A DNA stretch of 64,000 nucleotides, taken from Pedobacter sp. HDW13 (GTDB lineage: Bacteria; Bacteroidota; Bacteroidia; Sphingobacteriales; Sphingobacteriaceae). Location: positions 5,208,001 through 5,272,000 of the forward strand of contig NZ_CP049868.1 in the NCBI RefSeq assembly GCF_011303555.1, written 5' to 3'. The translations under genes were made by a program, and so were the position numbers. Positions 20,182-28,625 of this stretch are shown in pieces. How positions within the stretch are numbered: position 1 is the stretch's first letter; every line of letters starts with the position of its first letter. Below the pieces are notes generated by a model. The model was not told the origin of the DNA. It searched no databases and saw only the letters and a program-made list of their open reading frames with translations.

Positions 20182-20739
20182 ATGAAGATTTTTAATATAG
20201 ATACTGATACAATAAACACTCAATGGGTTACACCCAGGGTAGAGGACAAAGTTTTGGATTTGCTAACATTTGATTGTGAAACAAAATATGGAGATTTCGA
20301 TAAAGTCGAGTGGTATATCTTAAATCCAAAGAAAAAGCGAAGTAATTTTTACATAGGCATGTCTGGGACATTGGTTTTCGATGAGGAAGTATTCGATAGT
20401 GAAATATTTCCACTATTTGAAATGGCGGGAGAAATATTGGAATTAAAAATGGAAAAAGGTAATGTTCTTTATGCGCTAAACGTTATGGAATGTATAGATG
20501 TATTAAACCCTAAAAAAACGATTTGGAATTATTATGAGGATGGAACCCAGGGGCAAATACGTAACCCTGTTTTTTATAGTGATGGCTACATGGAATCTTC
20601 AATCTTTAAAATTCCGGAAACTTCTCGTGCTGAGATTTTTACCTATTCTGGGATGAAAAATGAAGACGATGAATTTTATTCTTTGTATAAAAAGTTAGGT
20701 TTTACAGGATTGGTTTTCGAAGAAATACCTACAGGGTAA
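20182..20739 (+). CDS. Candidate Imm11/Imm43-like (DUF1629-type) immunity protein
   Basis: This is a 185-residue acidic cytosolic protein with no signal peptide or membrane segment. Its overall pattern is an N-terminal YGDFDKVEWY block, a central MECIDVLNPKKTIW, and the C-terminal ending LYKKLGFTGLVFEEI. This recalls DUF1629/Imm11-type polymorphic-toxin immunity proteins, whose C-terminus often reads like 'GLKGLEF'. The assignment comes from memory of the family pattern and is tentative. No toxin gene is adjacent. The gene lies between two direct copies of a palindromic repeat, consistent with an orphan immunity cassette gained by transfer. Its A+T-rich codon use fits that but does not prove it. 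Confidence 0.5.
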   Translation: MKIFNIDTDTINTQWVTPRVEDKVLDLLTFDCETKYGDFDKVEWYILNPKKKRSNFYIGMSGTLVFDEEVFDSEIFPLFEMAGEILELKMEKGNVLYALNVMECIDVLNPKKTIWNYYEDGTQGQIRNPVFYSDGYMESSIFKIPETSRAEIFTYSGMKNEDDEFYSLYKKLGFTGLVFEEIPTG

Positions 20740-20756
20740 ATAAATAAAAACATACC

Positions 20757-20906
20757 CCTCACTAGCGTAAGTCTTAGCGGGCATGCTGCGGGTTGGTTGA
20801 CTTGTGCTTTTAGAATTTATATAGATAAGTTTTATCTTAGAGGTTGCATTTGGATCCCAAGTCAGCCCATGGTTTAGGCCAGGAGTGCTAATACTTGCGC
20901 CAGTAG
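20757..20906 (+). repeat. 150-bp palindromic (MITE-like) element, right copy
   Basis: This is a direct-orientation copy of the element at 20005-20155, about 88% identical by eye. Its central core (ACTTGTGCTTTTAGAATTTA and the AGATAA hairpin) is unchanged. The inner right arm has drifted (ATCCCAAGTCAG instead of AGCACAAGTCAG), so its inner stem is weaker. It starts 18 bp after the stop of the candidate immunity gene. Confidence 0.75.
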
Positions 20907-21378
20907 GTGCTTCCTGCAGATTACACTGATAGATGTTTCCATTAACTTTAATAATTCCATCTTTGAAGGACTTATTTTTTGTATATTAGGTTAAACAAAA
21001 GGGATGATGACCCATTTTAGTCAATCTGATTAAAAATCCATAAAACATCACAGCACCCCACCTTTATTCCACATTTACTCCACGTTAAGGCCACCTTTTA
21101 GCCAGGTTTGCGCTATACCTGCTTAACCCTATGTTTAGTCCTGCTTTAGTTAAACATTGGTAAAAGCTTAGTGCAGTTGACTCCCGCCCATACCACCACA
21201 GGTTTAGCTAGCTTTCGGTTTGTGGGGTAAGGTTGGCCAGAGAAAAGGTTTAGAAACGATGGAGTAGATACCCACTTAAGCCCTGTATCCCGCTACTCGC
21301 TGGTCGGGATTTGTAATCTAATCGTATTTGGGTTAGTTCCCGCAGATTACACTGATTGCGCAGATTTAATTATTATCA
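20907..21378. other. Non-coding repeat-rich stretch
   Basis: No gene is seen. A C-rich low-complexity part (about 21050-21150) has irregular CCACNTTT-like iterations. A second copy of the CTCGCTGGTCGGGATTTG repeat covers about 21298-21354. This may be debris of old insertions. Confidence 0.5.
21298..21354 (+). repeat. Interspersed repeat (copy 2, CTCGCTGGTCGGGATTTG type)
   Basis: This is the second copy of the repeat found at 19870-19933, in direct orientation. It shares GGTCGGGATTTGT, ATCGTATTTGGGTT and CGCAGATTACACTGATT with small differences. Confidence 0.6.
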
Positions 21379-21384
21379 TTTCGT

Positions 21385-21470
21385 CATTGCGAACCGAAGG
21401 GTGGCTAGTGGGGTAGGGTGAAGCAATCTATTAAGGAGATGCTTCGCTGCACTCAGCATGACAGCTTTAA
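21385..21470 (+). repeat. REP-like intergenic element (CGTCATTGCGA / CAGCATGAC)
   Basis: The stretch begins TCGTCATTGCGAACCGAAG and ends GCACTCAGCATGACAG, with GAAGCAATCT and GATGCTTCGCTGC in between. It has the mosaic look of the short palindromic repeats common between genes in this phylum. Its left end matches the perfect inverted repeat at 62937-62986. Confidence 0.5.
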
Positions 21471-21518
21471 GACTAGCTCCAGTTTAGCACCTGCTAACAA
21501 TTAACCAATAAAACGAAA

Positions 21519-21995
21519 TCACCTCGATTCTAGCGGGTAGGCGAGGTCGCGTTTAACTTCGTTCACTACAAAGCTGCTATGCGATTTGAGCACATTTTCA
21601 AGTGTCATGAGGTCTCTGGTAATGAAACGGGTGTATTCCTGCATGTCTCTAACCACAATTTTAAGCAGAAAATCATAATCACCTGTGGTATGGTAGCATT
21701 CCAGTACCTGCGGAAATACAGCTACTTTTTCCTGGAAATTAGTAAGGGCATTGCTGCTATGGTCCCTAAGGGTAACGTGCGAATAAGAAACCATCAGCTC
21801 TTTAAACTTTTCGCGGTTAATGATGGTAATGTTACCAGCTATAAAACCACGTTCGCGCATGCGGTTAATCCGCTCGTAAATGGTGCTTGGCGATTTGTGA
21901 AGCTTATAAGCCAGTTCCTTATAGTTTAAATCACCTTGCGTTTGTAGCAGCGATAAAATCTCGTAATCCAGCTTATCTAAAATATCGTCGTGCAT
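21519..21995 (-). CDS. Lrp/AsnC-family transcriptional regulator
   Basis: This is a 158-residue regulator. The N-terminal winged helix-turn-helix is clear (LDYEILSLLQTQGDLNYKEL, then AYKLHKSPSTIYERINRMRE). The C-terminal RAM ligand-binding domain has VLECYHTTGDYDFLLKIVV. Lrp/AsnC proteins usually sense amino acids and often control a divergent metabolic gene. The divergent neighbour is the SDR threonine dehydrogenase, 328 bp away. A threonine- or glycine-responsive switch is therefore a reasonable inference. Confidence 0.93.
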   Translation of the reverse strand: MHDDILDKLDYEILSLLQTQGDLNYKELAYKLHKSPSTIYERINRMRERGFIAGNITIINREKFKELMVSYSHVTLRDHSSNALTNFQEKVAVFPQVLECYHTTGDYDFLLKIVVRDMQEYTRFITRDLMTLENVLKSHSSFVVNEVKRDLAYPLESR

Positions 21996-22323
21996 GGCGC
22001 AGGCTTTTTTAGCGATTTAATTTGCGGTAAATAATCAGGTAAATTGATATTGCCGATTGAGCTTCCGGCATTGCAAACATAATAAGTTTATTTTTAACTC
22101 CCAATTCCGGAAACATTATTTGGAATTTGGTTTAGTGCGCATACAGGCTCAAAATTATGTTTGGCTTTTACGGTCGCTTCTCGAATAATCTTCGAACTAA
22201 AATCAATCGCAAGGAATTCTGTCCAACTCTTTCCAATTTTGTGTGATCAAAAACTAAAATAAACAAGCCTGCAGTTGGCTCCTTACCACCTGTATGCAAA
22301 TCCCGGTATTTCAAAAAAAGAAG

Positions 22324-23280
22324 ATGAATAAAGAAACAATATTAGTGATCGGAGCCTGTGGGCAGATTGGAAAAGAGCTGGTGGTTGCCCTGAGAGTGAA
22401 AAACGGACATGATAACGTAATTGCAGCAGATATTCTTCCACAAGAAAATTTACCAGCTGAAACTGCACCTTATGTTAAACTGAACGTTTTAGATGCCCAG
22501 GCACTTGAAGCTTTAATCGTTGACCAAAAAATTACCCAGATCTACCACCTTGCAGCAGTGCTTTCGGCAAAAGGAGAAAGCAATCCAACCCTGGCCTGGG
22601 ATCTTAACATGAATAGCCTGCTAAGTGTATTGGATCTTTCGGTAAAACATAAAGTAAATAAAGTATTCTGGCCAAGCAGTATCGCTATTTTCGGTCCAGA
22701 TTCAGAGAAAATCAACTGCCCTCAGCAAGGTGTTACCGAGCCAACTACCGTATACGGAATTAGTAAGGCTGCAGGAGAGCATTGGTGTAAATACTATTTT
22801 GAAAAACACGGTCTGGATGTGCGCAGTTTACGTTACCCCGGACTGATTAGCTATACTGGTGCCCCGGGTGGTGGCACTACCGATTATGCAGTTGATATTT
22901 TTCACCACGCAGTGCAAGGCAAACCATATACCTGCTTTTTGAGCAAAGAAACGGCATTACCCATGATGTTTATGGAAGATGCAATTAACGCTACACTGCA
23001 GTTAATGGATGCTCCAGCAGAAAATGTTTACATCCGCACAGCTTATAACCTTGGTGCATTGAGCTTTACCCCACAAGAACTGGCTGCAGAAATTAAAAGC
23101 CATGTGCCTGATTTTGTGGTAAGTTATGCACCCGATTTCCGCCAGGCAATAGCCGACAGCTGGCCATCGAGCATTGATGACAGCGCTGCAAGAACGGATT
23201 GGGGCTGGAAACCGGCTTACGATTTAACAGCAATGACTGATGTGATGCTCGAAAACCTTTGGGTACTACAAGCAGATTAA
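22324..23280 (+). CDS. SDR-type L-threonine 3-dehydrogenase (NAD-dependent epimerase/dehydratase fold)
   Basis: This is a 318-residue cytosolic enzyme. ATG 22324 is preferred over the ATG ten codons earlier because the Rossmann strand (ETILVIGACGQIGKEL) follows directly. The catalytic YxxxK is in TTVYGISKAAGEHW. The diagnostic regions LRYPGLISYTGAPGGGTTDYAVDIF and YNLGALSFTPQELA match the short-chain threonine dehydrogenases of Bacteroidota. The reaction oxidises L-threonine to 2-amino-3-ketobutyrate with NAD+. The ligase Kbl that normally follows is not in the window. It is divergent from an Lrp-type regulator. Confidence 0.85.
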   Translation: MNKETILVIGACGQIGKELVVALRVKNGHDNVIAADILPQENLPAETAPYVKLNVLDAQALEALIVDQKITQIYHLAAVLSAKGESNPTLAWDLNMNSLLSVLDLSVKHKVNKVFWPSSIAIFGPDSEKINCPQQGVTEPTTVYGISKAAGEHWCKYYFEKHGLDVRSLRYPGLISYTGAPGGGTTDYAVDIFHHAVQGKPYTCFLSKETALPMMFMEDAINATLQLMDAPAENVYIRTAYNLGALSFTPQELAAEIKSHVPDFVVSYAPDFRQAIADSWPSSIDDSAARTDWGWKPAYDLTAMTDVMLENLWVLQAD

Positions 23281-23486
23281 TTTGCCCAAGTGGTATTAAA
23301 ATAATTAGCCCGTAAGGGTTGGTATGTAGGGAAAAACCCTATTTGTTTTTTTGTAAGTCATTTAAGGTGACTGAAATAGGTTTTAGTTAATAAGCGGTTG
23401 TTTCCGGATGGAGGCAATCGCTTTTTTGCTTCAGAAAAGCAGTACATTTGCCGACTTAAACACACCATGTTTAAATTTTAGTTGCT

Positions 23487-24391
23487 ATGAGTATGAATGC
23501 CCGAAGGTTAAAGGATATGTATGTGCGCTGGTATCGGCGGTAACTTATGGATTAATACCACTTTTTATTCTGCCGTTAAAGGCCATGCATTTTTCGATGG
23601 ATGTAACCCTTTTCTACAGGTTTTTTATTTCTGCAGGAATCATGTTAATGCTGTTGCGGTATAAAAAAGAGCATTTAAAATCGACTGCGAAGGAAATTGG
23701 GATATTTCTGGTGCTTGGTATATTGTTTAGCTTGAGCTCCGATTCCCTCTTTCTGGCTTACGACTATTTATCGGCGGGGATTGCTTCAACCATTCTTTTT
23801 GTCTTCCCCGTAATGGTGGCCATTATCCTGGCTGTTTTTTTTAAGGAAAAAATCAGTACAGTAATGCTGCTTTCGATGGCAATAACCTTAGCCGGGGTAT
23901 ACCTGTTAAGTGGAGCCTCAGCAGCTGGCGTTAATTTTGCAGGACTTAGTCTGGCCCTAGGGAGCGCACTGGCTTATGCGCTGTATATTGTTATGGTAAA
24001 CAAATCAAATCTTAAAGCATCAGGAGTTAAAATCACCTTTTATTCCCTGCTTTTCTCAGCATTGTATTATCTCATTAAATCATTGGTAGCAAAAGAATCG
24101 CTGGCGATACCAGATTTAGCTATTCTGCTCCATATTTCGTTATTTGGACTTATTACGTCGGTTATTTCTATTACCACATTGGTTTATGCCATTGGGTATA
24201 TCGGCTCTACACCAACAGCTATTCTGGGGGCATTAGAGCCGGTAGTGGCCGTAACAATTAGTGTAACACTTTTTGGCGAAAAGCTAACCTATGCCCTGCT
24301 AATTGGCGGCGTATTGATCCTGGCCGGGGTTTTAGTAAGTATTGTGTTTTCGAAACATGAAGAAGCACCTGACGAACTGCCTGCCCTGTAA
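23487..24391 (+). CDS. EamA/DMT-superfamily transporter, apparent frameshift near its start
   Basis: This is an inner-membrane permease with about ten helices in two EamA repeats (for example GYVCALVSAVTYGLIPLFIL and, in the second half, ALGSALAYALYIVMVNKS). Substrates of such exporters are often amino acids or metabolites; none can be named here. The long frame has an odd N-terminus reaching back to 23408, which lies across a promoter-like TACATTTG (23443-23450). ATG 23487 in the next frame encodes MSMNARRLK. It would join the transporter frame if the AAA at 23510-23512 had one more A. The true start is therefore probably 23487, with a one-base indel. Confidence 0.75.
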
Positions 24392-24453
24392 GTGATTTTT
24401 TAAACTAGAGGATGCTAATCAGATTTTTGATTTGAATTTCTTAATTTTGTGTT

Positions 24454-25332
24454 ATGGCAACCAAAATAGAGCGATCGGTATCCGAATTTAATAATGACCT
24501 GAAATTAAAGGGCTTTAATGTATGGGAGATAGAAAGTGATAGCAATGCCACCAAAATCTACAGCAGAAAAGATTTTTATAAAATTTGCCTCACTACCGGC
24601 AAGAGCATTATTCATTATGCCGATCGTAGTTTCGAACAGGAAGGTACAGTTTTGTTTTTTGGCAATCCACATATCCCTTATTCCTGGGAAACGCTTTCTA
24701 CAACTTATGTGGGGTACACGGTGTTGTTTTCGGAGGATTTTCTGGGGCAATCAGAACGTTTAGAAAGCTTGCAACAATCGCCTTTTTTCAAAATTGGTGG
24801 TACTCCCGTACTTAAAATTAGCGAAGCGCAGCGGTTGTTCCTGAACAGTATCTTTCAGAAGATGATGGAAGAGCAGCAGACAGACTACCATTACAAAGAC
24901 GAGCTGATTCGTAATTATATCTACCTGATTATTCATGAGGCACTTAAATTGCAGCCTTCAGAACATTTCGACCAACATAAAAATGCATTGAGCCGCATTA
25001 CTTCTGTTTTTCTCGAGCTTTTAGAACGCCAGTTCCCTGTAGAGACTGCCGGGCGCCCGCTAACCTTGAAAACTGCTAACGATTATGCCAACGAGTTGGC
25101 TATCCATGTCAACTACCTTAACAAGGCAGTGAAAGAAACCACAGGCAAATCAACCACAACGCATATTGCCGAACGCATTTCTCGCGAAGCAAAAGCGTTA
25201 TTGCAGCATACCGATTGGAACGTTGCCGAAATTGCCTATGCGCTGGGCTTTGAATATCCTACCTACTTTAATAATTTTTTCAAAAAAAACACCGGAAGTA
25301 ATCCTGGTGCATTTCGGGAAGCTATGGTTTGA
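24454..25332 (+). CDS. AraC-family transcriptional regulator
   Basis: This is a 292-residue regulator with an N-terminal cupin-like sensory domain (SIIHYADRSFEQEGTVLFFG) and a C-terminal double helix-turn-helix. The DNA-binding part is recognisable from HIAERISREAKALLQHTDWN and VAEIAYALGFEYPTYFNNFF. It heads a cluster of four plus-strand genes (acetyltransferase, alpha/beta hydrolase, cupin) that it may control. A TAATTTTG box at 24442-24449 lies 5 bp before the ATG. Confidence 0.93.
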   Translation: MATKIERSVSEFNNDLKLKGFNVWEIESDSNATKIYSRKDFYKICLTTGKSIIHYADRSFEQEGTVLFFGNPHIPYSWETLSTTYVGYTVLFSEDFLGQSERLESLQQSPFFKIGGTPVLKISEAQRLFLNSIFQKMMEEQQTDYHYKDELIRNYIYLIIHEALKLQPSEHFDQHKNALSRITSVFLELLERQFPVETAGRPLTLKTANDYANELAIHVNYLNKAVKETTGKSTTTHIAERISREAKALLQHTDWNVAEIAYALGFEYPTYFNNFFKKNTGSNPGAFREAMV

Positions 25333-25395
25333 ATTTCTTAACCATTGGTTTGAAAACCTTTATCCTGCAGGTTCTGTTTAGCGGAACTTTGCGGT

Positions 25396-25953
25396 ATGAA
25401 AAATATCTTTGAAAGATTAAAGTCGGGAGAGCTGGTGCAGCTCAACGATCCCGAATTTCAACAAATAGACGAAATTGTTTCGCGTACATTGGCACTTGTA
25501 CCAGCTTTAAATGCTGCAACCAGTACCAATGAGGTTAGGAACAAGCTTAGCGAAATTATTGTTTCGGATGTAGATCATAGCACTACTGTATTTGCACCTT
25601 TCTATACCAATTTTGGCCAATTCATTAACCTAGGTAAAAATGTATTTATCAATCACGCCTGTTCTTTTCTTGATATGGGTGGCATTACGCTTGAAGATGA
25701 TGTGCTGATTGGGCCAAAAGTGAACCTGATTACCGAAAATCACCCAATAGATCCGCTAAATCGCCGTGGTATGCTGTGCCAGCCCATTTTAATTAAGCGC
25801 AATGCCTGGATTGGCGCAGGTGCGACTATTTTGCCCGGAGTAACCATAGGCGAAAATGCTGTTGTGGCCGCCGGGGCAGTGGTAAGCAAAAATGTTGACG
25901 ATAATACGGTAGTGGCAGGTATCCCGGCTAAAGTAATTAAACAAATCCATTAA
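25396..25953 (+). CDS. Maltose/galactoside O-acetyltransferase-like hexapeptide-repeat protein
   Basis: This is a 185-residue acetyl-CoA-dependent acyltransferase of the left-handed beta-helix type. The N-terminal Mac-like helical part (residues 5-50) is followed by hexapeptide turns. It has the signature HACSFLDMGGITLEDDVLIGPKV and the catalytic-His region ITENHPID. The closing coils are AWIGAGATILPGVTIGENAVVAAGAVV. It would act as a cytosolic trimer on a sugar or small hydroxyl acceptor. It is followed after 2 bp by the hydrolase gene, so they form one operon. Confidence 0.9.
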   Translation: MKNIFERLKSGELVQLNDPEFQQIDEIVSRTLALVPALNAATSTNEVRNKLSEIIVSDVDHSTTVFAPFYTNFGQFINLGKNVFINHACSFLDMGGITLEDDVLIGPKVNLITENHPIDPLNRRGMLCQPILIKRNAWIGAGATILPGVTIGENAVVAAGAVVSKNVDDNTVVAGIPAKVIKQIH

Positions 25954-25955
25954 AT

Positions 25956-27014
25956 ATGAAAAAGACAATATACATCGCGGCTATTTTGCTGGGCTTTGGA
26001 AGCCAGCTATTTGCCCAAACAGCTAAACAAGATAAAGTAAAACAAATGCAACAAACATCAAAAAAAGATCAATATACTTTTACATTGAGTGATCTGGTGA
26101 CAAGGAAGAAGGTAAGTTTTAAAAACAGATATGGTATCACTTTGATTGGCGATTTGTACTTGCCTAAAAGACGTGGCAAGGAAGCATTACAAGCGCTGGC
26201 CATAAGCGGCCCATTTGGTGCAGTAAAAGAGCAGTCGTCTGGTTTGTATGCCCAGAGCATGGCCGAACGAGGCTTTGCATCGCTAGCTTTCGATCCTTCG
26301 TACACAGGTGAGAGTGGCGGAGCGCCACGTAATGTTGCATCGCCCGATATTAATACCGAAGATTTTAGTGCAGCAGTAGATTATCTTGGTCTGCAGACTT
26401 TTGTGGATAGAAACCGCATTGGCGTAATTGGAATTTGTGGTTGGGCAGGCATGGCGCTAAACGCTGCTGCTGTAGATAAACGCATAAAAGCTGTGGCCAC
26501 CACGAGTATGTACGATATGTCCCGCGTAATGGCAAAAGGTTATTATGATAAACTTACCGCAGAAGAACGCACAAAAATGCTGGAGCAAATGAGCCAGCAA
26601 CGTTGGGAAGATGCCAGAAAAGGTACACCGGCGCCATCATTAAATAATTTACCTGAAAAACTGCAGGGTAATGAGCCACAATTTGTTGTAGACTATTTTA
26701 ACTATTATAAAACAGCCCGCGGTTTTCATCCCCGTTCTATCAATTCGAATGCCGCATGGACAGCAACCAATGCGCTTTCGTTTATGAATATGCCCTTATT
26801 AAATTATATTAAAGAAATTGCCCCACGTGCGGTGCTGTTAATTGCCGGAGAAAAAGCACATTCGCGTTATTTCAGTGAAGATGCATTCAAGGCAGCTGCA
26901 GAGCCTAAAGAACTAATAATTATTCCCGGGGCCAGCCACGTTGATTTGTACGATCAGCTAAACATCATTCCTTTTGATAAACTAACAGCTTTTTTTAAAA
27001 ACAATCTAAAATAG
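25956..27014 (+). CDS. Secreted alpha/beta hydrolase with Cys nucleophile elbow
   Basis: This is a 352-residue protein with a signal peptide ending LFAQ. The fold is dienelactone-hydrolase/YcjY-like (GDLYLPKRRGKEALQALAISG, FDPSYTGESGG). The nucleophile elbow reads GVIGICGWAG, so the usual Ser is Cys161. This is also seen in dienelactone hydrolases. The acid is probably in AVLLIAGEKAHS, and the His in PGASHVDLYD. It is exported, so its substrate is periplasmic or external; none can be named. It is coupled to the acetyltransferase gene (2-bp gap) and followed by a cupin. Confidence 0.85.
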   Translation: MKKTIYIAAILLGFGSQLFAQTAKQDKVKQMQQTSKKDQYTFTLSDLVTRKKVSFKNRYGITLIGDLYLPKRRGKEALQALAISGPFGAVKEQSSGLYAQSMAERGFASLAFDPSYTGESGGAPRNVASPDINTEDFSAAVDYLGLQTFVDRNRIGVIGICGWAGMALNAAAVDKRIKAVATTSMYDMSRVMAKGYYDKLTAEERTKMLEQMSQQRWEDARKGTPAPSLNNLPEKLQGNEPQFVVDYFNYYKTARGFHPRSINSNAAWTATNALSFMNMPLLNYIKEIAPRAVLLIAGEKAHSRYFSEDAFKAAAEPKELIIIPGASHVDLYDQLNIIPFDKLTAFFKNNLK

Positions 27015-27086
27015 CATGGTAATGGATACAAAAGACATTAATTTTAGCTAATGTGGTTTAAGCATTATTAATTTAAATAAAAGAAA

Positions 27087-27494
27087 ATGGAAATTACAAG
27101 AATAGGGTCAAAAGCCTCCGTTAAAGGTCCTAACGACTGGTTTACCGGAGCGGTAAGGATAGATCCGTTGTTTGATGCCAATGGTTCGAGAAGGGCTGCA
27201 GCAGCAAGTGTAACCTTTGAGGCGGGAGCAAGAACAGCCTGGCATACGCATCCACTTGGACAAACACTAATTGTTACTGCTGGTTGCGGCTGGGTTCAGC
27301 GCGAAGGTGGCGCTGTAGAAACCATATATCCAGGCGATGTAGTTTGGTTTGAAGCAAACGAAAAGCACTGGCATGGCGCATCTGCCAACACAGGAATGAC
27401 GCATATTGCCATTCAGGAAAATCTGGATGGAAAGGTGGTAGATTGGTTGGAGAAAGTTACGGATGCGCAATATAGTGCGCAGGAAGGTGCATAG
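27087..27494 (+). CDS. Single-domain metal cupin, like bacterial hydroxynitrile lyases
   Basis: This is a 135-residue cytosolic cupin. Motif 1 is AWHTHPLGQT, with His53, His55 and Gln59, and motif 2 is EKHWHGA, with His94. This is the metal-ligand set of the small Mn/Fe cupins from Granulicella and Acidobacterium described as (R)-hydroxynitrile lyases. As I recall those proteins, the active-site positions Ala40, Val42, His106 and Gln110 also fall at the same numbers, and the overall identity looks high. The physiological role of the group is unknown, and the catalytic call is by analogy. It is the last gene of the AraC cluster and is followed by a strong terminator. Confidence 0.8.
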   Translation: MEITRIGSKASVKGPNDWFTGAVRIDPLFDANGSRRAAAASVTFEAGARTAWHTHPLGQTLIVTAGCGWVQREGGAVETIYPGDVVWFEANEKHWHGASANTGMTHIAIQENLDGKVVDWLEKVTDAQYSAQEGA

Positions 27495-27521
27495 ATAAAG
27501 CTAGCTGTTGATGAAGCACAT

Positions 27522-27557
27522 AATCGATTCTATTTCAGGGATAGAATCGATTTTTTT
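27522..27557. terminator. Bidirectional intrinsic terminator
   Basis: A perfect 12-bp stem AATCGATTCTAT / ATAGAATCGATT with a 7-nt loop is followed by a T run. It lies between the convergent cupin gene and DHFR-like gene and can serve both. Confidence 0.85.
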
Positions 27558-27583
27558 CTATCAGCTTTTTTAGTGGATGAAAG

Positions 27584-28171
27584 CTAAACAATTGCTATTG
27601 GCAGTGCCGATTTGCTGTAATTGGCCAGAATAATCCCTTTGGTGGTGGTTTTACGCGCTGTTAAAGTAAAATCCGCGGGTAGTGCGTCGCTATCAAACAG
27701 TTTTTTGCCTTTACCAAGCATCAGCGGATATATTTTTAAACGTAGCTCATCAACCAGATCATGTTTAAATAACAATTGAACAAGTTTGCTGCTACCCCAA
27801 ACCTGAATGTCGGCACCTGCTGAGTTTTTAATTTTTCTAATATCATCCAGGTTTTCGATAAACACAGTGTTTTCCCAATCCGATTCTTTTCTGGTGCCTG
27901 TAAGGACGTATTTAATGCCGCTGTTAATCCCTGGCCAGAAATCGCCATGTTCGGGCCAATAATTTTCCCAGATATCGAACGTCTTTCGGCCCAAAAGATA
28001 ATCTACACGCTGTTCGAGCTCTTTTTTAACTTCAATAGCATTCAGCTCGTCGCTGTATTTCATTGCCCAGCCTCCGTATTTAAAACCGTTGGATGTATCT
28101 TCCTCTGGTCCGCCCGGAGCCTGCATTACGCCATCCAGGCTTATCATGGCCAACACAATTATTTTTCTCAT
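27584..28171 (-). CDS. Dihydrofolate reductase / RibD C-terminal family protein
   Basis: This is a 195-residue cytosolic reductase-fold protein. It starts with the family strand KIIVLAMISLDGVMQAPGGP. It contains YLLGRKTFDIWENYWP, IQVWGSSKLVQLLF and the closing LRLKIYPLMLGKGKKLF. These proteins (YyaP/YwjB-like) bind NADPH, but their substrates are mostly unknown and they are not canonical folate enzymes. It is transcribed toward the cupin gene with a shared terminator. Confidence 0.88.
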   Translation of the reverse strand: MRKIIVLAMISLDGVMQAPGGPEEDTSNGFKYGGWAMKYSDELNAIEVKKELEQRVDYLLGRKTFDIWENYWPEHGDFWPGINSGIKYVLTGTRKESDWENTVFIENLDDIRKIKNSAGADIQVWGSSKLVQLLFKHDLVDELRLKIYPLMLGKGKKLFDSDALPADFTLTARKTTTKGIILANYSKSALPIAIV

Positions 28172-28625
28172 GAGTTCTGCTTTTTGTTGAGTATAAATTT
28201 CGCAAAAAAAATACCGTACGGGCTGTAAACATTATGACAAGTTTAGTGGGGTGATGCGACAGCTTTAATTGAGCGCTGTTTTTGCGCTTAAAGCATTTCG
28301 GCATCTTTTCTTTCCAGTTATGTGTAAAAGATTACCGCACAAAATGAGTTGTATTCGTGCTGATACGGTAACACCCAAAGTTGTTTTTTGTGCAGCCTTG
28401 CATTTTATTGGCTAACATCCCCTTACCCGATTGTTTACCGGCTGTAGGTGTTATGCTTATTACAATTTTGCCTGCTTAATCAATCGGGCTAAAAAAGATA
28501 GGTTGTATAAATCAGTCCCTGAAAAACATGTGCAAATTTCTGTTCAGCTTTACACCCTGGTACGCAACCTTGTATTTAAAGTGGTTACGCTCTGGGTATT
28601 ATCGATAACTTGTTGTAAAAAAGCT
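28172..28625. other. Intergenic region between DHFR-like and lipoprotein genes
   Basis: I find no convincing gene. The plus frame leading into the lipoprotein stays open from 28431 but is Cys/Tyr-rich and does not look like protein. It holds promoter-like AT-rich tracts (TTTTATTGGC) and a short GCGC-T5-GCGC hairpin near 28271-28286. Confidence 0.5.

Noticed and set aside
19852..21518. A full insertion sequence or integrative element in the repeat island.
   Set aside because: No transposase, integrase or target-site duplication can be recognised; only non-coding repeats and one gene are present.
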